Shown here: positions 1 through 9,600 of the stretch, one piece after another
How positions within the stretch are numbered: the stretch's first letter is position 1
Layout of the letters: the number at the start of each line of letters is the position of its first letter
Assembly: GCA_003427395.1 (NCBI GenBank)
Contig: BFEA01000040.1
Location: 1,926,662-1,948,432, forward strand
Source: Chara braunii
Lineage: Eukaryota; Streptophyta; Charophyceae; Charales; Characeae
DNA: 21,771 bases
Reading direction: 5' to 3'
Program-made: the position numbers and the translations under genes
The notes under the pieces: model-generated
The model's input: the letters and a program-made list of their open reading frames with translations, nothing else
Databases searched by the model: none
Told to the model about the DNA's origin: nothing

Positions 1-38
<38 letters not shown>
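1..38. repeat. (TC)n microsatellite
   Basis: An uninterrupted TC dinucleotide run opens the window and is probably cut by the window edge. From here to about 410 there is no convincing gene or structured repeat. Confidence 0.95.
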
Positions 39-44
<6 letters not shown>

Positions 45-416
45 CGAAGGCGCTTCTGACAGCCAAGAATATGGCGCGGCCAAGAAAGTGGCGCGACCAA
101 GAAAATGGAAAAATAAGAAAGCCACTCACCAAGGTCTCGCTGCACTACTGTGGTCACCGAGACAAAAAAGGAAGGGGTTGTATTTGCCCACGTTCTAGCA
201 GAAGATTCATTCACATTTTGCACATTTGCTGAGGAGTGGAGCAAGGACCCAAGTAGGGGAAAGGAATGAAACTCAACCCAGAACATGGAAAGGTACGTCG
301 CTACTTTACTTTTACCTTTTTGCCAAGGCTCTAAGGCCCCCAGTCATAGTCCACAACTGAGCCTACTCAGCTTGGACCCGACCCCCTTCTGCAGGCAAGG
401 TTGGTCTTGTTCACTT

Positions 417-497
417 GAACATAACGCTTATGCGTTGTAAACGAATACAATGCATGATATGTGTCATATTCGTTTACAACGCATATGTGTTATGTTC
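417..497. repeat. Long near-perfect inverted repeat (foldback)
   Basis: Two 31-base arms (417-447 and 467-497) are reverse complements with 29 of 31 positions matching, around a 19-base loop. The mismatches are near position 10 of the left arm (GCT facing ACA). The arms are AT-rich, beginning GAACATAAC. As RNA this would form one long hairpin; as DNA it could be a foldback element or a cruciform. No transposase or target duplication is visible beside it. Confidence 0.9.
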
Positions 498-1152
498 GGG
501 GGAAGACGGTAGACTTTAGGAAAGGGGTGACATCCCAAAATTTCCTCGAAAGTACTTGGATGATGATTTGTGGAATCTATGAAGCATGGAGGAGGGCCTT
601 GGGCCCAAGTGTGCGGATCGATAATTATTGTGGATGCTCCCGTGAACCCGCAGGCAAGCTAAGACCTGTGTGTGTGAGCGGGTCAGGTACCAGTGGAGGT
701 CACGTGCTTATTGGAGCGAAGTGTGCAATAACTGTTGCATCTGTGTGGTGCGTCCGTGTGGTGTTGTGTGTGGGGTGTGTTAAGTTGGACACTACAGCCT
801 AACACTTTGTCCTGGCTGTAATGGTTAAACCAGTGGTACACGTCCCCAGCCTTGCAGTCTGAAACACCAAACGTTGGGCCTGCGGTTGATAAAATTGGGT
901 TGGCGGTCGGGTTTTCAGTTCGGCCTTCCAGAAATCGAGGTGTCAGGCCCGAGGCCCAGGTGCCCATGTACTAGTGCTTTAAGAGACATGGCTCTTGAGG
1001 CCGAGGTTGCCAATTTGAATCTGTGTGGGCATTGGGCCCAGATGTATGGATCTTAGTAGTGCTTGATCAGAAGCTGAGCTTTTTTGCGGGGAAATTTTCG
1101 ATATGACCCTGAAAGCTCAATTTGTTTGTGTCATGCCCTTCCAATAGCCAAG
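498..1152. other. Unannotated intergenic stretch
   Basis: Only short overlapping open frames on both strands with no recognisable motif. I see no gene, RNA gene or clear repeat here. Confidence 0.6.
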
Positions 1153-1406
1153 TTACCCTGTCGTGCCCCTCGGGCCTCTGAACTTTCCTACAGGGCCTTG
1201 TCGGTGGGGGCCACAACTTTCCATCATGCCCCTGTGGCCATTGGTGGCACTGGTGGCCGTTCTCCTAACCTTGGGAGGGGAGCTATTGGGGCATACTGGA
1301 ACTTTGGAACCGGTACTGGTAGGGGCATATTGAACATATTTCAGGCCCAAACGATGCCAGGGTTTTTTTGGAACTTCAATCGTTGTCGAGGGGCGTGACA
1401 GGGTAA
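1153..1406. repeat. Short inverted-repeat element, possible MITE
   Basis: The ends match as inverted repeats: TTACCCTGTCGTGCCCCTCG at 1153-1172 and its complement at 1387-1406, 18 of 20 positions. The motif TCATGCCC or CGTGCCCC recurs inside and just outside (about 1129, 1160 and 1225), so the arms may be part of a looser repeat array. The length, about 254 bp, and absence of coding sequence fit a miniature inverted-repeat element. No target duplication was found, so the class is unassigned. Confidence 0.5.
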
Positions 1407-1636
1407 GTCGGTCGTCAGAGGGGCACGCCGCAAATAAATAGAACTTTCAGGAGCATATCGAAACAAAAAGAAAACCGACACTTAGGGTCTCGTTAGACAC
1501 TCCTTAAATAATCCAAAAAAAATTAGGTCGAGTCCTAATACTACGCCTCACTGGGCTTACACACTGACCATAGAATAGCTAGTCTTTCCATAAGAACACA
1601 CTACTATCTTTGTACAGTATACAGGGATGCTGGACC

Positions 1637-1676
1637 CGGTTTCCAGCAGGTGCAGCTCCCCACCAATAGATGGAGC
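1637..1676 (+). repeat. Diverged fragment of the dispersed repeat's 3' end
   Basis: The segment reads like the tail end of the repeat at 18131-19480: a GGTTTCCAGC-like word, then CTCCCCACCAATAGATGGAGC. Copy B has GGTTCCCAAC, then CTCCCCACGAATAGACTGGAGC before its A-rich tail. No poly(A) follows here, so it is an old or truncated copy. Confidence 0.5.
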
Positions 1677-1690
1677 CTTCAGCACGGGAA

Positions 1691-1727
1691 CCCACTTACC
1701 GGGGATGATCTCACCTCGGTAAGTGGG
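1691..1727. repeat. Perfect 11-bp hairpin
   Basis: CCCACTTACCG (1691-1701) and CGGTAAGTGGG (1717-1727) are exact reverse complements around a 15-base loop. GGG and CCC triplets just outside can extend the stem across a small internal loop. Confidence 0.85.
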
Positions 1728-1829
1728 CTACCCAAATATGAAGTTACAATAAAGAAAACAAAAATGACAAGTCCTAAAAGATTTTTAGGATTTGGTGCGT
1801 GCTAGTTAGAAGCTTCCTAAAAATTCAAC

Positions 1830-2450
1830 ATTTAGTAGTAGTCCGAAAAGTTATACCCGACCAGTTTCGTATACGTACATGGAGCCGCACCGCCGATGTC
1901 CGGCCATCGCCGTCCCGTGTCCGTGGTACATAGGGGTGCGGAGCATCATTGTGTTTCGCCTGCCCAATCCCAATTGCGTCAGTGGCGTGCAACGCATGCC
2001 CCAACGACGAAGACAGGCGGGCGACGTCGATGTCGAGCACACGCACAAGGTCGGCGATGGAGGTGGATGTTGGTGGCGTCGGCCATGTGTTGTCTGCTGA
2101 GGAGCAGGATGCGGTAGTGCTGGCAGTGACGGTCGTTGTTCTCCGCCCGCAGATCGGCAAAGCATCGTCGGCGCACCACCCCTTCTCTCCCCGTAAGACT
2201 TCCGCACCCAATGGTCGACTACAGCAGGGGCAGGACACCACATGATGTTTCCAAGATTCGCCCCGTCCCCACCCCCGCCCCCCTCCCCACCGCTACCGGT
2301 TCTTCCCGTTGTCGTCATCATGCCGCTGAAGGCTTGCAATGTCCGCGCAGTTGGCCCACATACTTCTGCACCACGGAGTTGTGGACATTGCTGCCCCGCA
2401 CGCGTCAGCGCAGCTCCGTGGAACGCGAACTGTAAGGAGCTCGTGGGGAT
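1830..2450. other. GC-rich stretch with overlapping open frames, no assigned gene
   Basis: Base composition changes sharply to GC-rich, and open frames of 60-160 codons overlap on both strands (for example 1851-2339 and 1825-2241 on the minus strand). None shows a family motif, and the frames are rich in P, R, H, T and S, as expected from GC-rich non-coding DNA. A decayed coding fragment cannot be excluded. Confidence 0.35.
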
Positions 2451-2495
2451 TCCTAATTTTTTTTACGAACGTTGTTTTCACATTTTTCTTCACGA

Positions 2496-2501
<6 letters not shown>

Positions 2502-2530
<29 letters not shown>

Positions 2531-3289
2531 AGACGATGCTCCAATCTATTCGTGGGGAGCAACACGGCTGGGAACCGGGCCCTGAGTCCCTTATCAGATC
2601 AACAAAATGAGCTACCGGGGCCATTACCTGGCTTCGGCTAAGAGCAATTGAAGAAAAGGGAAAACTCAGAAACATTCATGGTCCACTACTCAACCTCTAC
2701 CAAGTCACTAGAATATGTGTGTCAAAAAGTCTCCCAACCACAAGTCAGATAGGTGAAACCTATTCAATCCACCTACAACCACCACCAGCATGGTTGTTTT
2801 CAGCACGAACCGAAGCTCTTCAAGGCCTCATGCTCCCATCAGGTTAGGTTACAAAGTTGTACCACCTTGCTCCGGCACTGGCCAACATTGCTCCAGTTAC
2901 GACCCCCGATGACCACTGAGACTGCCCCCGCAAACAGCCCCCCAGATCTCTCTACCAGGCCTCACGCTCCCACTAAGCTAGGTCATAGAGTTGCGCCACT
3001 TGGCTCCGGCTCCGGCCAGCATTGCTCCAGCGTTGGTCTTCGAGAGCCATCGAATTTTCGGCCACCCTTCGCAGGATCACAGATGACTTGTCAGATAGCA
3101 CCTATTTTCCTACAACCTTCTCGAGAGGCAAGCCAAATGGAAAGAAATACTAAACTGGAGGTTAAATTTATTTGAGAGAGATCGCCCCTCCCTCCCCCTC
3201 CCCCTCCCCCTATCCCTCCCCCCTCAGCCCTTCACTGCCTCTGCCGAGGCGAGTCACCCACTCTCCCTCGGCCCCAATATAGGACCAAC
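2502..3289 (-). repeat. Dispersed repeat copy A, poly(A)-side segment
   Basis: This segment matches the reverse complement of 18260-19480 over long stretches, with conserved words such as GTCACTAGAATATGTGTG. It begins on the plus strand with a T run at 2502-2529, meaning a poly(A) tail at the 3' end of the minus-strand repeat. It contains two diverged units (about 2816-2900 and 2951-3034) sharing CTCCCACTAAGCTAGGT-like and GCTCCGGCCAGC-like words; copy B has four. About 460 bp present in copy B near 18850-19310 is missing. No coding capacity. A poly(A)-tailed non-autonomous retroposon is the likeliest class. Confidence 0.75.
3282..3289. repeat. Left target-site duplication of the hAT-like element
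   Basis: GGACCAAC lies directly before the CAGGGT terminus and is repeated exactly at 4074-4081. The unoccupied paralogue at 18244-18251 has a single copy on the opposite strand. Confidence 0.9.
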
Positions 3290-4073
3290 CAGGGTCACCA
3301 GCCCGTACCCGTACGTACGGAGGTCCCCAGGCCGACTTCCGTATGTACGGAGGTCCCCGGCCTGACCTCCGTACGTACGGGCGTTCGGTGTCCGAACCCG
3401 AAGGCGTTCGGCCCCCGCCAAAAATGATTCGGGGCCTAAACATACATTTTTGTTTCTGATTTTTTTTGTTTTTCGTTCTCTATGCTGTGAGGTAAGTGCC
3501 TATAAATTTTGAAGTCATTTTGCTGAGCCAATTAAAAATTAAAAATCTCCAAAAATGGTGGTGTCAAAACGCGGCTATTTTGTTTTTTTTTTCCACTTTT
3601 TACTTTTTGTTTTCACTTTATTCCGGGGCCTAAACAATTCTATTATATTTTGAATTGTGTTTAGTGAGTTTTGTATTTTAGTATACATCTGTAAATTTTC
3701 AGGGCATTTGGCTGTGCCAAAAAAAAAAAGAAAAATCGCCAAAGATGGCGGTGTCGAAAACGTTCTCGCTCACTCACTAATTTTAATTCTCTTTTCCTTT
3801 TTTCTTATTTTTATTATTAGTTTTATTTTCTGTTTTTAATTTTCATTTCAAATTTGGTAAGGAATTTGGATGTAATGCTCAGGCAAATGTTTGTTATTTT
3901 ATTTGTCTTCATAACACATCTTTTTTTCAGATATTTTTGAGATGTTTTTTTTTTTTTTTTTTTTTTTTTTGGTCCGCGTTCGGCCCGAACGGCTGAGCTC
4001 ATCCCCAAGGGGTCCCATACGTTCGGGGGTTCGGGTTCGGGCGTTCAGCCTGTCCGGAACGCCAGTTACCCTG
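3290..4073. mobile_element. Non-autonomous hAT-like DNA transposon, 784 bp
   Basis: The ends are CAGGGTCACC and AGTTACCCTG, giving a short terminal inverted repeat CAGGGT(C/A)AC. It is flanked by exact 8-bp duplications. Short CAGGG-type termini with 8-bp target duplications are established marks of the hAT superfamily. Both subterminal regions carry repeated CGTTCGG/CCGAACG words, and the left side also carries CGTACGTACGG. The interior is AT-rich with a degenerate tandem duplication of period about 194 (units start near 3426 and 3620; shared word GGGGCCTAAACA). There is no transposase frame, so mobilisation would need an enzyme supplied in trans. Insertion split dispersed-repeat copy A. Confidence 0.85.
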
Positions 4074-4081
4074 GGACCAAC
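4074..4081. repeat. Right target-site duplication of the hAT-like element
   Basis: GGACCAAC follows the ACCCTG terminus, identical to 3282-3289. Confidence 0.9.
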
Positions 4082-4173
4082 CCTCTACCCTCCTTTCCCC
4101 AGGAGCACGCAGTTCCGACCTAAAGCATTTCTGCCTCCGCTGGGATTGATGGTGACCCACACACCAGCCCCTG
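4082..4173 (-). repeat. Dispersed repeat copy A, continuation beyond the hAT insertion
   Basis: Similarity to copy B resumes exactly after the insertion (CTCTACC, then TTTCCCCAGGAGCACGCAGT) and ends near CAGCCCCTG at 4165-4173, matching 18131-18139 on the other strand. Confidence 0.8.
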
Positions 4174-4209
4174 CCCCAAGATAAGGCAACCCCCTACTCC
4201 GCCCCTACC

Positions 4210-5122
4210 CTCTTTGAGACATTCACCCCCCACCTTGTGATGCCCCTGCAAGATAGAGCTCCCCCCACCCCCTTCTTACCGTTCAGCCCTCGGGGAACGA
4301 TCCGATCCAGCCGACTACAATTATTGATGACACACTTGCCAAAATGTCGATTGCAATTTGGAAAAGCAGGGCCTCTTCGAAAACCCCCTACATCGTTAAG
4401 AACAACCCACTCAAAAAAGCGCAGGGCAGCAGTAAGACTATTACAATTATTCCCCTGCTCCTTGCGCCAATCAACGTTTGGCAGCTCCCACCATGTGCAC
4501 GTATCACCAATTTAAGAGAAGCAAAAAACTAATTATCGGAGAGGATCTTCAAAATTTATAGCTATAATAGTAGAATTCCGAAGTTTTCGGGTTCCAAGAT
4601 TAGAAAATCATGATAGAACTTTACTTGGGACTTTTAGAAATTATAGTCGAAATTCAAAGATACGTAATTATAGAACAGATCCCTACGAATTGTGCTGGTG
4701 ATTCAGAATGGATAATTATGTTTGTGTGTATGTGTGTACATGTAGATGAGAATACTTTACTTGGGACTTTTAGAAATTATAGCCGAAATTCAAGGATATG
4801 TGTGTATGTTAGATGATAATTTAGCTGATAAGAAAATAGAGGATAAGATTGTGAGTTTATTTTTCCAAAATTGAGAAGCTGAATTTATAACTGTGTAAGC
4901 ATTAAATTAGAGCAAGAATGTAGGAAATTAGAAGATACAAAATAAAATCAGCCAGATCAGTTTGAAAAGGCAGCCGACGCGAATAGCGCCAGACATGTTC
5001 GCACAAAATTCACCTGCTCCATCGCCGCTGTCATTATAGTGCCGCTACCTGCTTCCGCGTTGGCGGTACCCACCTGCTTCCTTGTCTTTAACCGATGAAC
5101 CAGGTCAAATGAATGCCTGAAA
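4210..5122. other. AT-rich intergenic stretch with a 44-bp direct repeat
   Basis: No gene recognised. A direct repeat beginning CTTTACTTGGGACTTTTAG occurs at 4619-4662 and 4755-4798, with two substitutions and a 136-base period. The T/G-rich sequence that follows each copy is also similar, indicating a local tandem duplication. Confidence 0.7.
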
Positions 5123-5187
5123 TTAGGAAGCTTCTAACCACAATGCATTCCTAAAAACTGGCGCTCTTAGGAGTGTCTAAGGAGACC
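5123..5187. repeat. Short relative of the 1481-1820 repeat, inverted
   Basis: TTAGGAAGCTTCTAAC (5123-5138) is the exact reverse complement of 1805-1820. The word GGAGTGTCTAAGGAGACCC matches the reverse complement of 1485-1503 with one mismatch. Here the two end blocks are close together, as in an internally deleted MITE derivative. Confidence 0.5.
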
Positions 5188-5498
5188 CTAAGAGATTCGA
5201 CCCTAAGCTATTCTTCTCTCAATCCCACCTTACACGAGAGAACATGCAGGGGCTACGCCTGGCCTGACCTGCAGGTGGGCGATACCAGGCAGGGGACAGC
5301 CGGTAGCATCAGGGACCATGCTAAGGGATCCCTGCGCCTCCCCTCCGGTCCCCTTCCCTACGAACATCAGCAGTCTCTGCTCAAATGCCGACCGGGGGAT
5401 CCAGCGGTCAGAAGCTAAGCTTTAGGGGAGGGAAGTAAAAAGGCAAAAAAAAAGGAGGCCCGGGACGCTCTAGGGTAGGGAAGGGGACGGGTGGCACG

Positions 5499-5572
5499 GC
5501 AATCTACAAAATCCCAGACCGCCTTTTTTCGAATTGCAATCTGCAAAATCCCAGGCCGCCTTTTTTTCTAAT
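5499..5572. repeat. Two-unit tandem repeat, period about 37
   Basis: The unit GCAATCT(A/G)CAAAATCCCAG followed by CCGCCTTTTTT occurs twice back to back, directly before the foldback at 5573. Confidence 0.75.
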
Positions 5573-5687
5573 CTGCTAATTATTTTATTATTCCGCGAGT
5601 GATGAGTTAACCCGGCCGGCGTACCCATATGCCGGAAAAATCCGTGTGACTGTCTGATTTAAAAAAAAATAATAAAATAATTAGCAG
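5573..5687. repeat. Perfect 20-bp inverted repeat around a 75-base loop
   Basis: CTGCTAATTATTTTATTATT (5573-5592) is exactly the reverse complement of 5668-5687. The AT-rich arms enclose a GC-rich centre that has a smaller inverted repeat (CCGGC then GCCGG around CGTACCCATAT). This fits a tiny MITE or foldback; no target duplication is evident. Confidence 0.85.
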
Positions 5688-6058
5688 TGCCTGAACGCGA
5701 GCCGCCCGTTGATGGCTTCAGCGCCAATTGGTTGAGGACGTCGCCCACTATCACATGCAGCCGTGAATGTCCTCTGAGGGCAAGCTCACACTAAGACTGG
5801 CATGGATGTATCTGAGCGCAATTACATCACGACCTGAATGTAGACGACGCTAATTACGTCCAGAGCTCAGTCGAAAAAGTCTGCGTGTGAGTACGGCCGG
5901 AGTCTCTTCTTGAAGCACCCGGTGTGTCTGTGTTCTTGCTTCTTTACCTTTTTGCTTTTCATGACAGTTTCGCGCGAGGCGCGTGCGTCTTTGCGTGCGT
6001 GCTTGGTTGCTGTAGTTGGTACGTTGGTTGCGTGTGTGCGTGCATATATGTCCGTGAA

Positions 6059-6305
<247 letters not shown>

Positions 6306-6683
6306 CGCGCCATGTCGATGCTAGTCCTGGATTGCCTCGAGATCAAGTGGTTGTGGAGGAGGTTTGTCATCGAAGAGTGTGCTTGAGGGAGGGAGGGGGA
6401 GATCCTTCGGTGTTAGTTGAGACTAGTTGGATGGCCGCAGAGGAGCAGAAGTTGTGGCGGTGGCAGCACCATCATTATCAGCAGCAACATCAGTAGGAAG
6501 AGGAGGAGGAGAGATGGGATGGAGGCTTTGCGTGGAGAGAGGGGGGAGGAGGCGATTGGGTGAAAGTTCCCTTCTCTAAGAGGAGGAGAGAGGGAGGAGG
6601 AAAAGGAAGGCGATCGAGTGAATGTTCTTTGTTCCGGAGGTGGAGGAGGGAGGGGAGAGAGGGAAGGGAGAGGGAGAGGGAGG

Positions 6684-9600
6684 ATGTCATCCTCTTCTGC
6701 GACTTCGTTATGCTCTTCTTCGGCTTCGTCAAGCCACGTGGCATCGTCAAGCCACGTGGCAGCTTCTCACTCCGGTTTGTCCCATCATGGGGCATTGTCT
6801 GAAGCGCGCCGAATGCTGAAAGAAGTGGCTTCTGCAGGAAGGAGGAGGAGGAAGCCAACAGAATGCGACACGTCATCCTCACCGAATAATGGTAGCAGTG
6901 GTATTACCCATTTCCCGCCAAAATGCTCGCCAGCATCGTCTTCATCATCATGTCTTCCCTCTTCGTCGTCGTCATCATTACTATTAGGATCAGCAGCAGC
7001 AGGAGGAGCAGTAGGGGGAGGGGGAGGGGGAACGCCACCGCTGTCTGCTGAGCAAGACACGTGGCAGGTTGTGCAGACCTGTCTTGGTCTTCTTGAAGCT
7101 TTTGGATATGACCATACCCCTCGACCATGTGAAGAAACGGATAAGGTTGGTAAAGGATCATTGGATCTGGAAAAGGATAAAGATAAGCTGGAGGAGGAGG
7201 AGAAGGAGGAGGACGAGGAGGAGGAGTTGAATTCGAGAGATCGAACGGTCATATGGGCTGTTCTGGAGTTGATCGTGCGGTGGGGAATTTATCCTGCGCT
7301 GAAAATTGAGTTGGCAGAGGCCTTAGCCGGTAGATTTACGAGTAGCAAGGGTGCGGCATCAGTAGCGGCGGCAGCCGCGGTAACGGCGACAAAGAGGGGT
7401 GCTGACGTGGACGCTGCATCTGCTGCCACGTCAGCGCTTGGCAGTTCCGAGCACTTCTTCGATCATGTCCATGCTGTCCAATCACCTGGTCCACGTGGAC
7501 TTATGGCTTGCGCAGATGCATTGGCATCCATCTTGTTGAAGGGAGGAGGAGGAGGAAGATGGGAAGGAGGACGACGAGAAGGGGGAGGAGGGGGAGGAGG
7601 AGGAGGAGGAGGAGGAGGAGAAAGATCATCTAAGAGGAGTCGTTTGCGATCATTGATTCAGAGGCGTGTGCTGTCGCATCATCTTGCTGACGTGGCAGCC
7701 GCTTATCTCCAGTTGATCCATAGTTCTGAACAGTGCCACGTGGAGAGTGGACATGATAGATACGCACATCAGCCTTCCTCTCTCTCTTCATCCGTCTCTT
7801 CACCTCCTCCTCCTCCTCCTCCTCCTCCCTCTCATCATCATCCTGAGGATAAATCCTATTCTTATGCAGATAATGGAAGAAGTGCAAGTGCGCTTACTAC
7901 TGCTTCTGGTCCTCTACTTGGGAAAACTGGTCCTGCTTGTGCTGTATCTGCTGCTTCTCCATCCTCCTCCTCCTCCTCCTCCCCCTTCTCCTCCTCGCCC
8001 TTGTCATCGGTATCCTCATTAGCAGGATCAGTAGAGACATCATCCACTTCTCTCTGTCTCGTGGAGAGGAAGTCCTTAGAAGATAAGTTGTCCCTGCTAA
8101 TTGAGAGGATTGCGCCTGAGTATTCGGTCGAAGCATTCATGGCACTTCTGTCTCTACCGTCTAAGCAAGAAAGAGGAGAGAACCACGAGGAGGAGGGAGA
8201 GAGGAGGGAGAAGGTGGGTTGGAATGGGATGTCAGGAGGAGGAAGAGGGCGAGGAGGAGGGAGATCCACTCCCTCTCCTTCTCTCCCATCTAAGCCCCCA
8301 GCCCCGCTTTCGGCAGACCCGCAGTACACGTGGCTGCGTCGATCGTGCGGGCGAATTTTGTCGGTTGTGATGATGCGTCCCGACGGCGTGGCTTCTGTCC
8401 TGTCTCGCATGATTGGGTACGTTGACGGCGGCAATACGTCCTTGTTTGCCAGGGCGGCAGCCCACGTGGCCTCGATCCCGACCACCGTGGCGACCGCCGA
8501 GACCTACTACTCGAGTATCTGTCCACAATTGTCGTCAATCCTTTTGAATCGCGATCGGGATCGGGATCGGGATCGTCTTCCAGGCACCAAGAAGATGGGG
8601 GGAGGAGTAGGAGGAGGAAGGGATGAAGAGCAAGAAGAAGAACGGATGGGTAGGAGTGGAATGGGAGAAAGTGTGATGAAGAATGTGAGGTCGGCGGCTC
8701 TCCACGTGGCATGCGACATGATTCGCAAAAGACCTGCTCTGGGGAAGAAACATTTTGTGGATCCTCTGCTTGTCCCCCTGAGGAAATGGTTCCTCAGGAT
8801 GCAGCCACGTGGCAACAGGAGAAGCCGTGTGATTTGTGTAGACAAAGTCTTGAAAGTCGGTCGCGATCGACGGTCAGCGACGACCGAAGAGGAGGAAGAG
8901 GGTAAGCAGGAGAGGAACGAGGAGATGCAGAAGGACGAGAGGAGGGAGGAGGAGGAAAGAAAAGGGGAGGAGTCGGAGAAGAGAGGGGAGATTGAGGAAA
9001 ACGAGGAGGTAGTCGAGGGGGAACTGGTTGAGTGTTTGTTGCAGGTTCAGGCGCTTCTGACCTTTGGTGGAAAGGGTGGGGACGTGGCCAGAAGAATAGT
9101 CCTCGCAGAGACACGTCAGATGGCTCCAATGATTTTCGATCTGTATTGTAGCGTTAGACTTTATCTTCGAGAAAAGGCAAAGAAGGAAGAACTAGAAAGG
9201 ATACGGAGAGCGAAGAGAGTAGAAGGGGAAGAAGAAGATAACAGAGAGCAGACTAAGGACGGCGCATTCAGAGCTGCTTCTGCTGCCACGTGTGACAAAG
9301 AGAGCAGTATAGGCAACAGCAACGGCGAAAGGGCGATCAAGGGGAGAGCAGTAGGACGAATGGGAGGAGGAGGAGGAGATGGAGAAGGAGGAATGGGGGT
9401 AAGTGTAGGGGAGAGAGTAGGGGGAAGACTAGGGCGAAGAGAGAGAGGAAGAGGAGGAGGAGGAGGAGGAGAATATCCGGGGCAAGTAGGAGTAGGGGGG
9501 AGAATAGGGGCAGGAGTAGGGGGAAGGATGGGAGGAAGAATAGGGGGTGGATTAGGGCGAGGAGAGGGGGGTGAGAGAGGAGGAGGAGGAGGAGGAGGAG

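Larger units (their letters stand above)
1481..1820. repeat. MITE-like repeat, relative of 5123-5187
   Basis: The left end (CTTAGGGTCTCGTTAGACAC) and right end (GTTAGAAGCTTCCTAA at 1805-1820) are loosely inverted to each other. Both ends recur in opposite orientation at 5123-5187, where they lie only some 25 bases apart. The 340-bp copy contains a fragment of the dispersed repeat's poly(A)-side end (1637-1676) and the hairpin at 1691-1727. This suggests a family with a variable interior. Confidence 0.45.

Noticed and set aside
3657-3839. Peptide with a KKKRK-like motif inside the hAT-like element
   Set aside because: It comes from an A-rich tract in a non-coding duplication, is 60 codons long and has no transposase motif.
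6618-6683. Upstream extension of the TANGO6-like frame to 6618
   Set aside because: Position 6618 is GTG, not ATG, and the 22 added residues are Gly/Arg/Glu from purine repeats. The ATG at 6684 is the better start.
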